A stretch of DNA of 64,000 bases. Source: Solidesulfovibrio alcoholivorans DSM 5433 (lineage in GTDB: Bacteria > Desulfobacterota > Desulfovibrionia > Desulfovibrionales > Desulfovibrionaceae). Position 1 is the first letter of the stretch. Every line of letters begins with the position of its first letter. The stretch covers positions 248,001-312,000 of the forward strand of contig NZ_JNJA01000005.1 in assembly GCF_000702665.1 (NCBI RefSeq). The letters run 5' to 3'. Made by a program: the position numbers and the translations under genes. The notes under the pieces are model-generated. The model did not search any database. It worked only from the letters and a program-made list of their open reading frames with translations, and was not told the DNA's origin. Of this stretch, positions 62,616 through 64,000 are shown piece after piece.

Positions 62616-64000
62616 ATGACGCAGTGGATGAAACGCGGCAGGGATGTGTTGCTGGACCCCGCGCTCAACCGTCTGACGGGATTTACCGAGGCGCAAAAGG
62701 AGGCCCTGGGCCTGATCGGCCTCGTGCCCGAGACCGTGGAAACCCTGGAGTTGCAACTGACGCGCGTGCTGCGGCAACTGGACCACAAGACCTCGGACCT
62801 CGAACGCTACATCTATCTGGTCAATCTCCTCGACCACAACGAGACGCTTTTTTTCAAGACCATCATGTCCGATCCGACGCGGTTTCTGCCCATCGTCTAC
62901 GACCCGACCATCGGCGAGGCCTGCCTGAAGTTCGGGCATATCTACCGCCAGCCGCGCGGGCTTTACCTCTCCCTCCTGCGGCGGGGCCGGGTGCGCGAGG
63001 TGCTCGGCAACTGGCCGGAAAAAGACGTGCGCGTCATCTGCGTGACCAACGGCGGACGCATCCTCGGCCTTGGCGACCTCGGGGCCAATGGCGTGGGCAT
63101 CCCGATAGGCAAGCTCGAGCTCTACACCGCCGCGGCCGGCGTTTCGCCGCGCGGCCTGCTGCCCATGTTCCTCGACGCCGGCACGAACAACGAAACGTTG
63201 CTCGATGACCCGCTCTATCTGGGCCTGCGGCGCAAGCGGCCGCCGACCGCCGAGCTTTACGCCTTCGTGGACGAGTTCGTGGAGGCGGTGCAGGAGGTGT
63301 TCCCGGGCTGCTGCATCCACTTCGAGGACTGGACCGGCGTCGATGCCGTGCATCTGCTCGCGCGCTACCGCGACAAGGTCTGCTGCTACAACGACGACGT
63401 CCAGGGCACGGCCGGCATCACGCTCGCCGGCATGCTGAACGCCTGCCGGGCCAAGGGCTCGAAGCTCGCCGACGAGTCCTTTCTGTTCCTCGGCGCGGGG
63501 TCGGCCGGCATCGGCCTGGCCGATCTCTTGTGCGCGGCCCTGGTGGAGGAGGGGCTGCCCCTGGAGGCCGCGCGGGCCAGGGTCCACATGTTCGACGTCG
63601 TGGGCCTGCTCGAATCCACGCGCACGGACCTCGTCGATTTCCAGAAGCCCTACGCCCATGCCCACGCGCCCATGGCGCGAAGTGATTTCGCCAAGGCCGT
63701 GCGTGAACTGCGCCCGACCACGATCATTGGTGTGAGCACCACGGGCGGCGCATTCGACCAGGACGTCGTCGAGGCCATGTGCGAGGTCAATGAACGCCCC
63801 ATCATCCTGGCGCTGTCCAATCCCACGGAGAAGGCCGAATGCACGGCGGAGCAGGCCTATGCCTGGAGCAAGGGCAAGGCGCTTTTCGCCGCCGGTGTGC
63901 AGTTCGAGCCGGTGACCTGCGAGGGCCGTACCTTCCTGCCCGGACAGGCCAATAACTTCTACATCTTCCCGGCCGTGGGCATGGCCATCGTGGCGACCCG
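62616..64000 (+). CDS. NAD(P)-dependent malic enzyme, cut by the window edge
   Basis: About 461 residues are visible; the gene runs off the right edge (family length about 540-570). It decarboxylates malate to pyruvate and CO2. Motifs: LPIVYDPTIGEACLKFGHIY (catalytic Tyr), VTNGGRILGLGDLGANGVGI, IPIGKLELYTAAAGV (catalytic Lys), FEDWTGVDAVHLLARYRDKV with the metal acids, CYNDDVQGTAGITLAGML and the Rossmann loop FLGAGSAGIGLADLL. The long type is usually NAD-linked (MaeA), but cofactor choice cannot be settled. The ATG 62616 follows AAAGGCGGTGCCTT. It pairs with the upstream fumarase. Confidence 0.93.
   Translation, partial: MTQWMKRGRDVLLDPALNRLTGFTEAQKEALGLIGLVPETVETLELQLTRVLRQLDHKTSDLERYIYLVNLLDHNETLFFKTIMSDPTRFLPIVYDPTIGEACLKFGHIYRQPRGLYLSLLRRGRVREVLGNWPEKDVRVICVTNGGRILGLGDLGANGVGIPIGKLELYTAAAGVSPRGLLPMFLDAGTNNETLLDDPLYLGLRRKRPPTAELYAFVDEFVEAVQEVFPGCCIHFEDWTGVDAVHLLARYRDKVCCYNDDVQGTAGITLAGMLNACRAKGSKLADESFLFLGAGSAGIGLADLLCAALVEEGLPLEAARARVHMFDVVGLLESTRTDLVDFQKPYAHAHAPMARSDFAKAVRELRPTTIIGVSTTGGAFDQDVVEAMCEVNERPIILALSNPTEKAECTAEQAYAWSKGKALFAAGVQFEPVTCEGRTFLPGQANNFYIFPAVGMAIVAT

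Overview
The window looks like chromosome of a high-GC Desulfovibrionaceae bacterium (Desulfovibrio/Solidesulfovibrio-like). This rests on gene content and style: a Desulfovibrio-type outer-membrane trimeric porin, an Rrf2/cytochrome bd neighbourhood, a compact chemotaxis cluster, a PAS/sigma-54 activator and a family of GCCTCCGGCGGCC hairpins after genes. No database search was possible, so the taxonomic call is an inference. I saw no rRNA, tRNA, CRISPR array, insertion sequence or prophage.

Layout. 1-6.1 kb (minus): the start of a GspD-like secretin, the porin, then the HD-GYP -> GGDEF -> feoB string, which joins c-di-GMP turnover to ferrous iron uptake. 6.2-9.4 kb (minus): cydAB behind an Rrf2 Fe-S regulator with its own promoter and operator. 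9.4-11.8 kb: divergent nudC and glycerate kinase. 11.9-17.6 kb (minus): cheW-MCP-cheA-STAS-cheY without cheB or cheR. 17.9-20.5 kb: an unknown protein coupled to an L,D-transpeptidase-like lipoprotein, then a Cys-cluster protein. 20.8-29.5 kb: an RsbW/STAS pair, a secreted unknown, a dynamin-like GTPase, a thermonuclease, a response regulator, two related nitroreductase-fold proteins and a SpoIIE-type phosphatase.

29.6-36.0 kb (plus): rpsF-rpsR-rplI-dnaB, phenylacetate-CoA ligase, a DUF456 membrane protein and threonine synthase. 36.3-38.4 kb: a Cys-rich orphan with a good sigma-54 promoter, divergent from a PAS/sigma-54 activator. 38.6-41.1 kb: tlyA, an AraC regulator and a nitroreductase. 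41.1-42.6 kb: an AT-rich island with a membrane protein and a divergent protein resembling polymorphic toxin type 44. 42.9-53.7 kb: malate synthase G, a FliL-like protein, an O-methyltransferase, a LysM-MscS fusion, a two-module ABC ATPase, dapA, a YbaK deacylase, a secreted unknown and recQ. 53.8-58.6 kb (minus): acetyl-CoA synthetase and the miaB-DUF151-PHP string. 59.1-64 kb (plus): a hypothetical protein, a cytochrome b561, a broken TSUP permease, fumarase and malic enzyme, cut by the right edge.

Central carbon genes are scattered but connected: acs makes acetyl-CoA, malate synthase joins it to glyoxylate, and fumarase plus malic enzyme link fumarate, malate and pyruvate. The most unusual places are the AT-rich toxin-like island, the sigma-54 activator/Cys-rich protein pair, the dispersed hairpin family with covarying stems, the LysM-MscS fusion, and the TSUP relic in which an internal deletion and a single-base frameshift can both be read.
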